Assembly (NCBI GenBank): GCA_910578505.1
Contig: CAJTPV010000029.1
Location: 1-39,350 of the forward strand
From: an uncultured Oscillospiraceae bacterium
GTDB lineage: Bacteria > Bacillota > Clostridia > Oscillospirales > Oscillospiraceae
DNA: 39,350 nt
Reading direction: 5' to 3'
In this document: piece after piece, positions 32,292-39,350 of the stretch
How positions within the stretch are numbered: the first letter of the stretch is position 1
Layout of the letters: every line of letters begins with the position of its first letter
Notes under the pieces: generated by a model
Told to the model about the DNA's origin: nothing
Databases searched by the model: none
What the model saw: only the letters and a program-made list of their open reading frames with translations
Made by a program: the position numbers and the translations under genes

Positions 32292-32987
32292 ATGAGCGCA
32301 ATTGGCGACGTTACCAGCGGTGTGGAGAAATACCGGCAGGACAACAGCATGGACATCAACACCCGCTATCAGAGCACCAAGGAAAAATCAGAGGGCGCGT
32401 CCAGCACCGATTTCGACGACCTTGACGCCGTAACCAAAGACCGGGAAAAACGGAAACCAAGCAATCAGCTGACCTTCGAAGACATGCTGTCTTTGATGAT
32501 TATCCAGCTCCAGAACCAGACCATCGACAACACGGCGGACACCAACGACATGATGAACCAGCTCATCTCCATGACGGTCATGCAGTCCCTGACGACCCTC
32601 ACCACGGCGGTGGAGGAGGTACAGACCGCCAGCACCATGAGCTACGCGGCCTCCCTGGTGGGCAAGGAAGTGACCCTGGGCATCTACAATGAGAAGACCG
32701 GGAAGATCGAGGAGCTGTACGGCACGGTGGAGGCCTCCGGCACATACGATGGCAAACAGGTCATCTTTGTCAATGGAGAGAGCTACCTCCTCAGCAGCAT
32801 TATGGCCGTGGGCAAGCTGCCGCCGATCCAGGACGATACGCCCCCGGAGGATGATGAGAACAAGGACGAGGAGAACTCCGGAGCAGCCGGCGGGACCACC
32901 GGCGGCGGAACATCAGAAGACAACAGCACTGGCGGTACGGATGCCGGGAACAGTGTGAGCGGCGCGGATGAGGCGGCTCAGGTCTGA
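32292..32987 (+). CDS. flgD: Flagellar hook scaffolding protein FlgD (short form)
   Basis: A 231-residue hook cap. The N-terminal export region leads into the FlgD core LTFEDMLSLMIIQLQNQTIDNTADTNDMMNQLISMTVMQSLTTLTTAVEE, which corresponds to the FLxLLxxQLxxQDPxxPxdxxexxxQLAqfs signature with drift. The following beta part (ASLVGKEVTLGIYN...GTVEASGTYDGKQVIFVNGESYLLSSIMAVG) is a Tudor-like segment. No FlgD Ig domain follows; the last 45 residues are Gly/Thr/Glu-rich and probably disordered. Clostridial FlgD proteins are often such short forms. It caps the growing hook for FlgE. Confidence 0.88.
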   Translation: MSAIGDVTSGVEKYRQDNSMDINTRYQSTKEKSEGASSTDFDDLDAVTKDREKRKPSNQLTFEDMLSLMIIQLQNQTIDNTADTNDMMNQLISMTVMQSLTTLTTAVEEVQTASTMSYAASLVGKEVTLGIYNEKTGKIEELYGTVEASGTYDGKQVIFVNGESYLLSSIMAVGKLPPIQDDTPPEDDENKDEENSGAAGGTTGGGTSEDNSTGGTDAGNSVSGADEAAQV

Positions 32988-33033
32988 ATGACATAACCAC
33001 CTGACTGGCGTGCCGGGAAAAGGAAGGATCTTT

Positions 33034-33450
33034 ATGGCGGACCGAATCTCTCCCATAGAGCGAGTACAAAAAATCTCTCCCACGGAAGCAGTACAGGGAG
33101 TGAAGGCGGCGGCGAGAGGACAGACGCCCGGGCGCATGGACGCGGCGGGACAGTTTGGCGCTCTGCTGCGGCAGGAGCGGGCAGCCCAGGCGGAGGGCGT
33201 GGCGTTTTCCAAGCACGCCATGGCCAGGGCCGAGGAGCGGGGGATCGAAGTGACACCCGCGCTGATGGAGCAGCTGACCAGCTCCGTGGAGCGCGCCCAG
33301 GCGAAGGGGGCCACCAATATCCTGGCCTTTGACGCGACACGCGCATTCATCATCAACGTCCCCCACGGGCGGGTGATCACCACCATGTCCCAGGAGGAGA
33401 TGCAGGAGAATATTTTTACCAATATCGACGGCGCTGTGCTCTTGAAATAA
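33034..33450 (+). CDS. TIGR02530-type flagellar operon protein
   Basis: A 138-residue small protein that regularly lies between flgD and flgE in Firmicutes and some other phyla. The C-terminal half holds the family pattern: VAFSKHAMARAEERGIEVTPALMEQLTSSVERAQAKGATNILAFDATRAFIINVPHGRVITTMSQEEM. The exact role is unknown, thought to be linked to hook assembly. The ATG at 33034 was chosen since AAAGGAAGGA precedes it; an ATG at 33010 would extend it by eight residues. The 46-bp gap after flgD and the order support the family call. Confidence 0.85.
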   Translation: MADRISPIERVQKISPTEAVQGVKAAARGQTPGRMDAAGQFGALLRQERAAQAEGVAFSKHAMARAEERGIEVTPALMEQLTSSVERAQAKGATNILAFDATRAFIINVPHGRVITTMSQEEMQENIFTNIDGAVLLK

Positions 33451-33479
33451 GAAAGGCAGGACCTCTTTGAGGATGTTTT

Positions 33480-33506
33480 GGTCCTCCGCCCGACTGGCGG
33501 AGGACC
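33480..33506 (+). promoter_or_regulatory. Perfect 11-bp hairpin before flgE
   Basis: GGTCCTCCGCC (33480-33490) pairs completely with GGCGGAGGACC (33496-33506), with a 5-nt loop, about 35 nt before the flgE start. No T-run follows, so it is not a normal terminator. It may protect or process the flgE part of the long transcript, which must make much hook protein; this is inference. Confidence 0.6.
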
Positions 33507-33540
33507 GGCAGCGGCCACTGAAAAAGGAGATTATTCATTT

Positions 33541-35004
33541 ATGACTGGAGCAATGTATGCCGCGATTAGCGGCTTGAAGACCCATATGAGCAACCTGAAC
33601 GTCATCGGCAACAATATCGCCAACGTCAACACCCAGGCCTACAAGGCCCAGCGCATGACGTTCCAGGAGTCCATGTATATTACCAGCAAGGCCGGCAGCG
33701 ACGGCACGGCCAGCCAGGGCGGCAACAACCCCTCCCAGGTGGGCTACGGCGCGTCGGTGGGTTCTATCGACCTGAACATGAGTCCCGGAACCTTCTCCCC
33801 CACGGGCTACGGTCTGGACTGTATGCTGGACGGCGAGGGCTTTTTCATCGTGGGCGACAAGGAGACCGGCGATGTGGTGCAGGGCGCGGCGGATCTGAGC
33901 GCCTTTGAGCTGACCCGCATGGGCGACTTCAGGGTGGACCCCAACGGCTACGTCTGCGACCGCCGGGGCAAGTGCGTCTACGGCTACGCCATGGTGCAGA
34001 ACCCGGCCTACAACCCCAATCTGGCGGAGGACCCGGATACCAACCCCAAGACCATCCCCAGCACCACGCTGGTGCCCCTGCGCCTGCCCCTGTCCGCGGC
34101 CAAGGACGTGGCCAACCAGGCCAATCCCCGGTGGCAGGAGGGCACGGCGGTGTATAACGTGCTGACCCGGGCCGATGAGCACGACAACAACTCCCGGCGG
34201 AATTTCTCCGTGGGCGACGTGACCCAGGCGGCCAAGGAGTATATCGCGCGGCTGAAGTCGGAGCAGGGCGCGGACTTTGAGGTGCCGGAGGATGGCTGGA
34301 CCTACTCCATCGAGGTGGTCAACGGCCAGAACATGTCCCACGAGGGCGAGCCTGTGGAGGGCAATACCAACGAGGTGGCCCATGTGATGTTCAACGCGGC
34401 CGGCGAGGTGACCAGCGTCACCCTGCTCAACGGCTACGGCGCGCGACCGGCAGGGGTCAACGACGAGGGCAACGTGGAGGACGGCGCTTATCCGGGCATC
34501 AACTATGTGGACCAGGGCGGCATCATCCCCAATGCGGAGAACAAGTGCATTTCTCTGAAGGACATGAACATCAACAAGAACGGGGCCATCTACGGCACCA
34601 ACGAGGCCACCGGCGAGACGGTGTACGTGGGCTATGTGGCGGTGGTCAACGCGGCGGCCAACGACGGCGTCACCCACATCGGCGGCCACTACTACAAGGC
34701 CCAGGAGGGCGCGGGCGACCTGCGGGTATCCATACTGGGCGGCGTGATGAAGGACAGCAACGGCAACCCGCTGTACATGAACAACAAGGAGTACATGGCC
34801 AACATGGGCAACCCGCCGGTGAACGACGCCATCCTGGCCGGCGGCCGGTCGGAGATCGTAGGCGGCGGCCTGGAGGCCTCCACGGCGGACGTGGCCACCG
34901 AGTTTGCCAATATGATTTTGACACAGCGCGGCTATCAGGCCAACACCCGCATGGTCACAGTGACCGACTCCATGCTGGAAGAGCTGGTGAATATGAAGCG
35001 GTAA
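33541..35004 (+). CDS. flgE: Flagellar hook protein FlgE
   Basis: A 487-residue hook subunit. The N-terminal domain MYAAISGLKTHMSNLNVIGNNIANVNTQAYKAQRMTFQESM is the classical rod-hook signature, followed by SVGSIDLNMSPGTFSPTGYGLDCMLDGEGFFIVGD. The C-terminal half ends with STADVATEFANMILTQRGYQANTRMVTVTDSMLEELVNMKR. FlgG or FlgF would be about 260 residues, so this length and position after flgD support FlgE. The start at 33541 follows AAAAAGGAG. The Tyr/Asn-rich middle (about 190-380) is the surface domain. Confidence 0.95.
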   Translation: MTGAMYAAISGLKTHMSNLNVIGNNIANVNTQAYKAQRMTFQESMYITSKAGSDGTASQGGNNPSQVGYGASVGSIDLNMSPGTFSPTGYGLDCMLDGEGFFIVGDKETGDVVQGAADLSAFELTRMGDFRVDPNGYVCDRRGKCVYGYAMVQNPAYNPNLAEDPDTNPKTIPSTTLVPLRLPLSAAKDVANQANPRWQEGTAVYNVLTRADEHDNNSRRNFSVGDVTQAAKEYIARLKSEQGADFEVPEDGWTYSIEVVNGQNMSHEGEPVEGNTNEVAHVMFNAAGEVTSVTLLNGYGARPAGVNDEGNVEDGAYPGINYVDQGGIIPNAENKCISLKDMNINKNGAIYGTNEATGETVYVGYVAVVNAAANDGVTHIGGHYYKAQEGAGDLRVSILGGVMKDSNGNPLYMNNKEYMANMGNPPVNDAILAGGRSEIVGGGLEASTADVATEFANMILTQRGYQANTRMVTVTDSMLEELVNMKR

Positions 35005-35006
35005 TA

Positions 35007-35037
35007 GCAGCCTGACAAAAAAATTTTTGTCAGCTGC
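35007..35037. repeat. Inverted repeat after flgE
   Basis: GCAG-C-CTGACAAAAA pairs with TTTTTGTCAG-CTGC, a stem of about 14 bp with one bulge, directly after the flgE stop. The A/T centre makes it look like a weak bidirectional element. It may be a processing or attenuation site that lowers transcription past flgE. Confidence 0.5.
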
Positions 35038-35143
35038 GGAGCCTCCCCAGGGGGCCAAACCCTAGAATTTGCAATGATTTTGGGGGATGGTCCCCTGTGG
35101 GGAGCGTTTTGGGGGGACTGGACAGAAAGGAGGCGGATATGGT

Positions 35144-35359
35144 ATGATTGTGCTGACCAAGCGCAACAACGAAAAATTCCTGCTCAACCACAATCAGATC
35201 ATGACCATTGAGCGGATTCCGGAATCCAAGATCGTCATGATGAACCGGGATTTCTACATTGTGAAGGAGACCCCGGAGGACATTATCAAGAAGATCTGGG
35301 AGTACAACGCCAAGGTGCTGGACGTGCGCCGCGAGGTCACGGTAGTGGACAAGTCCTAG
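35144..35359 (+). CDS. flbD: Flagellar protein FlbD (Firmicute type)
   Basis: A 71-residue protein with the FlbD/FlbEr-like pattern: MIVLTKRNNEKFLLNHNQIMTIERIPESKIVMMNRDFYIVKETPEDIIKKIWEYN. The role is unclear, but the gene almost always lies between flgE and motA in Firmicutes. AAAGGAGG is upstream. It should not be confused with the Caulobacter FlbD regulator. It is followed by 343 bp without a gene, rich in repeats. Confidence 0.9.
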   Translation: MIVLTKRNNEKFLLNHNQIMTIERIPESKIVMMNRDFYIVKETPEDIIKKIWEYNAKVLDVRREVTVVDKS

Positions 35360-35702
35360 TGCCCTGGGTATGTCCTGGGGGACGAGCGGAGCTGTGCGGG
35401 AGGACGCGGAGCGCATTGACCGTCCGGCAGGACCGCGTCTGCCGTAAAAGATTCAGTGAAATTTGCCGTTGTAGAGGCCTGGGAGCAGGGTCCCCTACGA
35501 TTGGGCGCACACAACTGCAAATTTCGCTGAATCTGTTGAGTAGGACGCGAAGCGCGTTGGCCGTCCGACTAGGACCGCCTTGGGCGCAGGATGGATTTCC
35601 CAAGCCATTCCGTTTCGCGGCGGAAGGCGTGTCTCAGAAAAAAGAGCAAAATGAGATCATCTCCCCTTTGCCGGGAGCGGAAAGGAATGTGAGCATGCTT
35701 CT
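35360..35702. other. flbD-motA spacer
   Basis: No gene is seen; the only frame through part of it is composed of repeat sequence. It contains the composite repeat at 35401-35579 and then a hairpin CTTGGG (35579-35584) with CCCAAG (35599-35604). No clear sigma-A promoter was found before motA, so motA-motB-fliM-fliY expression probably depends on read-through or on elements not recognised. Confidence 0.5.
35401..35579. repeat. Composite direct/inverted repeat between flbD and motA
   Basis: Two direct copies of about 37 bp (35401-35437 and 35542-35579), each with AGGACGCG, AGCGC, CCGTCCG and AGGACCGC blocks, flank an inverted repeat. The arms of the inverted repeat are 24 nt (35449-35472 and 35511-35534) with only two mismatches and a 38-nt loop. 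The whole is a mirror-like element without an open reading frame, similar in form to MITE or REP-type intergenic elements. Compensated pairing suggests a stable RNA or DNA hairpin. Confidence 0.75.
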
Positions 35703-36509
35703 ATGAACATTACGTATATCATCGGTGTAATCGGCGCGTTCGCCATCATGGTCATCGGTATGATGCAGGGCGGTGAGCAGTTTCTCACTCCCAGCCAGGT
35801 CGGGCGCTTTGTGGACGGCGCCAGCGTCTTTATCACCATCGGCTGTACCCTCATGGTCCTCATCGGCAGCTTCCCTATCAAGCAGATTACCTCGATCCCC
35901 AAGCACATCGGCATCCTGATGAACACCAAGCGGTACGACCCCATGAACATCATCGAGCAGCTGGTGAACCTGGCCCAGATCGCCCGTAAAAACGGCCTGC
36001 TGGCCCTGGAGGAACAGGGCAACAAGCAGGAGGACCCGTTCTTCAAGCAGTGCATCATGCTCATCGTGGACAACAACGACGCGGACCAGGTCAAGGATAT
36101 CATGATGAATGATATCGAGCAGTCCTCCGCCCGCCATGAGTCCATCGCCGGCATGTATGACAAGGGCTCCTCCGTGGCCCCGGCTTTCGGCATGGTCGGC
36201 ACGCTGGTTGGCCTGATCAATATGTTGAAAACCATGAATGTTGATTCCGCCAGCGGCGGAGCCGGGGACATCGGTACCTCCATGGGTACCGCCCTTATCA
36301 CTACCCTGTACGGGTGCGTACTGGCCCATATGATCTTCGGGCCCATTTCCCAGCAGCTGCGGCAGCGGGACGAGGAGGAAGTGCTCTGCAAGCTCATTAT
36401 CGTGGAGGGCATCATGTCCATCCAGGCCGGAGCCAACCCCAAGTTCCTGCGGGAGAAGCTGATGACCTTCATGCAGCAGAAGCAGCGCGGCGAGGGCGGC
36501 GAGAAGTAA
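35703..36509 (+). CDS. motA: Flagellar stator protein MotA
   Basis: A 268-residue stator subunit. Four membrane segments are seen: at the N-terminus (NITYIIGVIGAFAIMVIGMM), about 35-55 (ASVFITIGCTLMVLIGSF), and two after the large cytosolic loop (SSVAPAFGMVGTLVGLINML and GTSMGTALITTLYGCVLAHMIFGPI). The loop (about 80-155) carries the charged residues that touch FliG. The MVGTLVGLI motif is standard. The start has only a weak ribosome site, since the AAAGGAA lies 16 nt away. It is 13 bp before motB. Confidence 0.94.
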   Translation: MNITYIIGVIGAFAIMVIGMMQGGEQFLTPSQVGRFVDGASVFITIGCTLMVLIGSFPIKQITSIPKHIGILMNTKRYDPMNIIEQLVNLAQIARKNGLLALEEQGNKQEDPFFKQCIMLIVDNNDADQVKDIMMNDIEQSSARHESIAGMYDKGSSVAPAFGMVGTLVGLINMLKTMNVDSASGGAGDIGTSMGTALITTLYGCVLAHMIFGPISQQLRQRDEEEVLCKLIIVEGIMSIQAGANPKFLREKLMTFMQQKQRGEGGEK

Positions 36510-36522
36510 AGGAGGGCGCGCA

Positions 36523-37446
36523 ATGGCTTCCATTAAGAAAAAAAGCAGCGGCGGCGGCGGAGCCAACTGGATGGATACATACGGCGACATGGTTACCTTG
36601 CTGCTGTGCTTCTTCGTGCTGCTGTACTCCATCTCCAGCCTGGATGAGGCCAAGTGGATGATCGTCGTCCAGAGCTTCAACAAGGACGCCATCGTCAGCG
36701 TGGATGACGAGCCCAAGGGCCCCATGGGCGAGGAGACCAACTCAGGCGGCGACGACATGCCCTACACCCAGGACGAGGTCAACGAGAAGATGGAGGAGCT
36801 GCTGATGTACCTGCAGACCGCAGCGGCCAGCAGCGACGCCGTCAGCGTCACCTCCGGGGACGGGTACGTGTTCCTGTCCTTTGAGGAGGGGGTCTTCTTC
36901 GAGGGGGAGAGCTCCGCTCTGAAGGCGGAGGGCCGCGCGGCCCTGGACGCCATCCTCCCCGGCCTGGAGCAGGCGGGACCCTATATCGACGAGGTCCAGA
37001 TCATGGGCCACACGGCCCAGGGCAACCCCAACCGCGCCAATACCATCCGCGGCGACCGGCAGCTGAGCAGCGACCGGGCCAACGAGGTTTTGATCTACCT
37101 TCTGGAAAACAGCAGCCCCACGCTCTTGGACCCCGCCCGTTTCCAGGCCATCGGCATGGGCCAGTGGCGGCCCATCGCCACCAATGACACCGCCGAGGGC
37201 CGGGCGAAGAACCGCCGCGTGGAGATGATGATCAGCGGCAGGAACGTGGAGGAGGCGATGAGCGACAGCGTCGCCGCCTACTACGCGGAGACCAACCAGG
37301 CGCCGCCGGAGCTGGAGGCTGTGGACCCGGCGGGCAGCAATGCGGCCACGGAGCCGGAGACGCCGCCGGTGGACCAGACTGCCCTGGAAATTCTGGGTCC
37401 TGACGCTGTCATGGGCGGCGCCAACGCGGGGGCGGGAGCCGGTTAA
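36523..37446 (+). CDS. motB: Flagellar stator protein MotB
   Basis: A 307-residue stator partner. The single membrane helix follows NWMDTYGDMVTLLLCFFVLLYSIS, with Asp22 the proton- or ion-carrying residue. The OmpA-like peptidoglycan-binding domain (about 110-245) has VQIMGHTAQGNP and the conserved LSSDRANEV, GMGQWRPIATNDTAEGRAKNRRVEMMI. After the domain a 60-residue Pro/Ala/Glu tail follows (PPELEAVDPAGSNAATEPET), longer than in most MotB. AAGGAGG lies before the start. It works with MotA upstream; fliM follows 37 bp later, without fliL. Confidence 0.93.
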   Translation: MASIKKKSSGGGGANWMDTYGDMVTLLLCFFVLLYSISSLDEAKWMIVVQSFNKDAIVSVDDEPKGPMGEETNSGGDDMPYTQDEVNEKMEELLMYLQTAAASSDAVSVTSGDGYVFLSFEEGVFFEGESSALKAEGRAALDAILPGLEQAGPYIDEVQIMGHTAQGNPNRANTIRGDRQLSSDRANEVLIYLLENSSPTLLDPARFQAIGMGQWRPIATNDTAEGRAKNRRVEMMISGRNVEEAMSDSVAAYYAETNQAPPELEAVDPAGSNAATEPETPPVDQTALEILGPDAVMGGANAGAGAG

Positions 37447-37483
37447 AGGCTCAGGGCTTCCAAGAAGCAAGGAGGAAAAAAGT

Positions 37484-38470
37484 ATGGCGGAAGTCTTATC
37501 ACAAAGCCAGATCGACGCCCTGCTTAACGCAGCCCGCAGCGGGGAAATGGATCTGGAAGCCCCAGCGCTGGAGCCGGAGAAGAAGTATAAGAAGTACGAC
37601 TTCTACAGCCCCAGGAAATTTACAAAAGAGCGGCTGAAGATGCTCAACAGCATCTTTGAGAGCTATGCCCGGGTAAGCAACTCCCGGCTCAACGCCCTGC
37701 TCCACGCCACCTGCGAGATCGAGGTGGAGTCGGTGGAGGAGCAGCGTTACAATGAGTTTTCCAACGCCCTCACGGAGAGCGACGTGGTGGCCCTGGCCAA
37801 GATCGACCAGGAGAAGCTGCAGGAGGAGACCCCGATTCTGGTCCACATGGACACAGGGGTGGCTCTGACCATCATCGACCGCATGATCGGCGGCGACGGT
37901 GCGCCGGAGCCGGATCTGCCCAGCGACTATAAGCTGACAGACCTGGAGCTGAACATATACGAGGACGTGATCAGCCAGCTGATCTCCATTATGGGCGGCA
38001 GCTGGGAAAACTATATGCCCATGGAGTTTTCCTATGTGCGCACAGAGGTGAACCCCACGATGGTGCAGCTCATCGGCTTTGACGAGACGGTGGTCATCGT
38101 AAGCATCAGCATCAAATTCCCCAACTGCCAGGGCACCATGAGTCTCTGCCTGCCCGGCGTGATGCTGGCGAACATCTTCTCGGAGATCAGCAAGAACAAT
38201 ACCCGGCGCAGCAGCGGCGAGGACAAATCCGACGAGATCTTCGGCTCTCTGCGGGAGTCGGATATGGAGATCATCGCGGAGCTGGCCCGGCCGCGGGTGC
38301 TGCTCAGCGACATCTACCACTTGAACGTGGGCGACGTACTGGACATCAAGCGGCCTAAGGACGCCCCCGTCTATCTGAATATCGGCGGGCGGAGATGGTT
38401 CGACGGGCGGCTCGGCGTGCATAACAAGCAGATGGCCGTGAAGATCGGTGAGACTTACATTAAGGCTTAA
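37484..38470 (+). CDS. fliM: Flagellar motor switch protein FliM
   Basis: A 328-residue C-ring protein. It starts with the CheY-P-binding peptide EVLSQSQIDALLNAARSG. The middle CheC-like domain carries the FliG-contact region (MIGGDGAPEPD, in place of the usual GGXG) and the C-terminal SpoA domain ends with KIGETYIKA. FliM joins FliG and FliN/FliY and receives the chemotaxis signal. AAGGAGG lies nine nt before the ATG; an upstream frame from 37340 overlaps motB and is rejected. The order motB-fliM-fliY is normal except that fliL is missing. Confidence 0.95.
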   Translation: MAEVLSQSQIDALLNAARSGEMDLEAPALEPEKKYKKYDFYSPRKFTKERLKMLNSIFESYARVSNSRLNALLHATCEIEVESVEEQRYNEFSNALTESDVVALAKIDQEKLQEETPILVHMDTGVALTIIDRMIGGDGAPEPDLPSDYKLTDLELNIYEDVISQLISIMGGSWENYMPMEFSYVRTEVNPTMVQLIGFDETVVIVSISIKFPNCQGTMSLCLPGVMLANIFSEISKNNTRRSSGEDKSDEIFGSLRESDMEIIAELARPRVLLSDIYHLNVGDVLDIKRPKDAPVYLNIGGRRWFDGRLGVHNKQMAVKIGETYIKA

Positions 38471-38485
38471 AGGAGCGGAATCCTG

Positions 38486-39350
38486 ATGGGAGAGAGTATT
38501 TTTAGCCCGGTGGTAATTGACGCCATCGGAGAGATCATGAATATCAGCCTGGGCTCCTCCGCCACGGCGGTCTCCAACATGCTGGACCACCGCGTGGACA
38601 TCACCACGCCTGTCGTACAGGTGGTGAACGCGGAGGAATTTGTGCTGGGCGAGATCGACCCGGCGGTTGGCGTGGAGATCAAGTACGTCACCGGCCTGGA
38701 CGGCAGAAATATCATGATGCTCAAACGCAGCGACGTAAAGGCAATTGTGGATATTCTCCTGGGCTCGGAGACGCCGGATGAGGAGTTTGTCCTGGACGAA
38801 CTCAGCATCAGCTGCGTCTGCGAGGTAATGAACCAGATGATGGGCGCGGCGGCCACCGCCATGAGCGATTTTCTGGGCATGGTGGTGAATATTTCCACAC
38901 CGGAGTCCTTTGAGATGGACGATCTGGACCAGGTCCGGCGGGAGCACTTCCCTGTGGAGAGGGGCCCGGTGGTGGTGGTCCAGTTCAAGCTGTATATCGA
39001 GGGCATCCTGGAGAGCGAGTTTATGAACGTGATCTCCGTGGAGCTGGCCAGAGATATGCTCAAGGGCTTCGGCATTGAGGTGGATTTGAATGCCAGCGCC
39101 GCCGACGCGGCGGCGGCCCCTGCCGCTCCCGCGCCGGAACCGGCGGCGGACAGCGGAAAGAAGATGAGCCAGGAGGAGATCGAGGCGCTGCTCAGCGGCG
39201 GCGCGGCGGCCCCTGCCGCTCCCGCGCCGGAACCGGCGGCGGACAGCGGAAAGAAGATGAGTCAGGAGGAGATCGAGGCGCTGCTCAGCGGCGGCGCGGC
39301 GGCCCCTGCCGCTCCTGCGCCGGAACCGGCGGCGGACAGCGGAAAGAAGA
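38486..39350 (+). CDS. fliY: FliY/FliN-type motor switch phosphatase, partial (right edge)
   Basis: The reading frame starts at ATG 38486 behind AAAGGAG and is still open at the window end (288 codons). Residues 1-200 form a CheC-type domain with both ExxN phosphatase sites, IDAIGEIMNISLGSSATAVSN and ISCVCEVMNQMMGAAATAMSD, so it probably dephosphorylates CheY-P. The FliN/SpoA domain is expected beyond the edge. The usual N-terminal SQDEIDALL peptide is not at the N-terminus. Instead, MSQEEIEALLSG occurs at residues 227 and 258 within exact 31-residue repeats, and a third copy begins at the edge. CheC without a SpoA domain is possible but unlikely right after fliM. Confidence 0.9.
   Translation, partial: MGESIFSPVVIDAIGEIMNISLGSSATAVSNMLDHRVDITTPVVQVVNAEEFVLGEIDPAVGVEIKYVTGLDGRNIMMLKRSDVKAIVDILLGSETPDEEFVLDELSISCVCEVMNQMMGAAATAMSDFLGMVVNISTPESFEMDDLDQVRREHFPVERGPVVVVQFKLYIEGILESEFMNVISVELARDMLKGFGIEVDLNASAADAAAAPAAPAPEPAADSGKKMSQEEIEALLSGGAAAPAAPAPEPAADSGKKMSQEEIEALLSGGAAAPAAPAPEPAADSGKK
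39118..39350 (+). repeat. 93-bp tandem repeat in fliY
   Basis: A 93-bp unit (31 residues) occurs about two and a half times to the edge with just a few silent differences. Each unit encodes an Ala/Pro linker (APAAPAPEPAADSGKK) and MSQEEIEALLSGGAA. The Met codons are at 39164, 39257 and (first base) 39350. Near-identity at DNA level means recent amplification or ongoing homogenisation. Confidence 0.92.

Noticed and set aside
35359..35706. A 115-codon frame between flbD and motA
   Set aside because: It is made largely of the direct and inverted repeats and has no ribosome site of its own.
37340..37483. N-terminal extension of FliM inside motB
   Set aside because: Arg/Trp-rich out-of-frame read-through of the MotB tail; the ATG at 37484 starts with the normal FliM peptide.

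Overview
The window looks like a chromosomal segment of a motile, GC-rich (roughly 60% by eye) Gram-positive anaerobe of class Clostridia, most likely an Oscillospiraceae-type gut bacterium. The reasons are: strong AGGAGG-type ribosome sites; an Rrf2/IscS/IscU iron-sulfur module; a type III pantothenate kinase beside an ECF S-component; a PadR-DUF2812 pair; and a flagellar cluster with DUF6470, FliW, CsrA, FlbD, the TIGR02530-type flagellar operon protein and a CheC-containing FliY. The lineage is inferred from gene content and not from a marker gene.

Positions 1-5740 hold housekeeping genes. On the minus strand are iscR, iscS and iscU, with a shared 16-bp operator (CCTAT-N6-ATAGG) in the iscR and iscS promoters. 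On the plus strand are coaX and a PanT-like ECF transporter component, closed by a strong hairpin. A metallo-beta-lactamase-fold hydrolase and a GntR/FCD regulator follow on the minus strand. The GntR gene diverges from an amino-acid permease (6147-7586), followed by an M18 aminopeptidase and a phosphohexose mutase. The GntR-permease spacer carries two TTGT-N9-ACAA inverted repeats over promoter elements. Positions 10872-12981 hold an orphan HicB-like protein and a PadR-DUF2812 operon with two identical-type palindromic operators.

From 13048 to the right edge nearly everything concerns the flagellum. A minus-strand pair (PilZ-domain protein, then a SprA-like HExxH protein) diverges from a plus-strand late operon: flgM-flgN-flgK-flgL-DUF6470-fliW-csrA. 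A 470-bp gap with a good sigma-A promoter leads into the large early operon: flgB-flgC-fliE-fliF-fliG-fliH-fliI-fliJ, two tandem paralogues of unknown function, fliK-flgD-(TIGR02530)-flgE-flbD-motA-motB-fliM-fliY. FliY is cut by the right edge. Together these encode the rod, MS ring, C ring, export ATPase, hook, hook-filament junction, stator and checkpoint factors. Flagellin and fliL are not in the window.

The most unusual content is: (i) FliY, where a 93-bp/31-residue unit carrying the FliM-type CheY/C-ring peptide (SQEEIEALL) is tandemly repeated in the linker; (ii) the unknown paralogue pair between fliJ and fliK, which shares a roughly 35-residue module present three times; (iii) FlgK and FlgL with greatly enlarged central domains of different codon use; (iv) an elaborate direct/inverted repeat element between flbD and motA; and (v) a dispersed repeat that supplies the last codons of iscS and also lies in the pilZ leader. 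No transposase, CRISPR array, tRNA or rRNA was seen.
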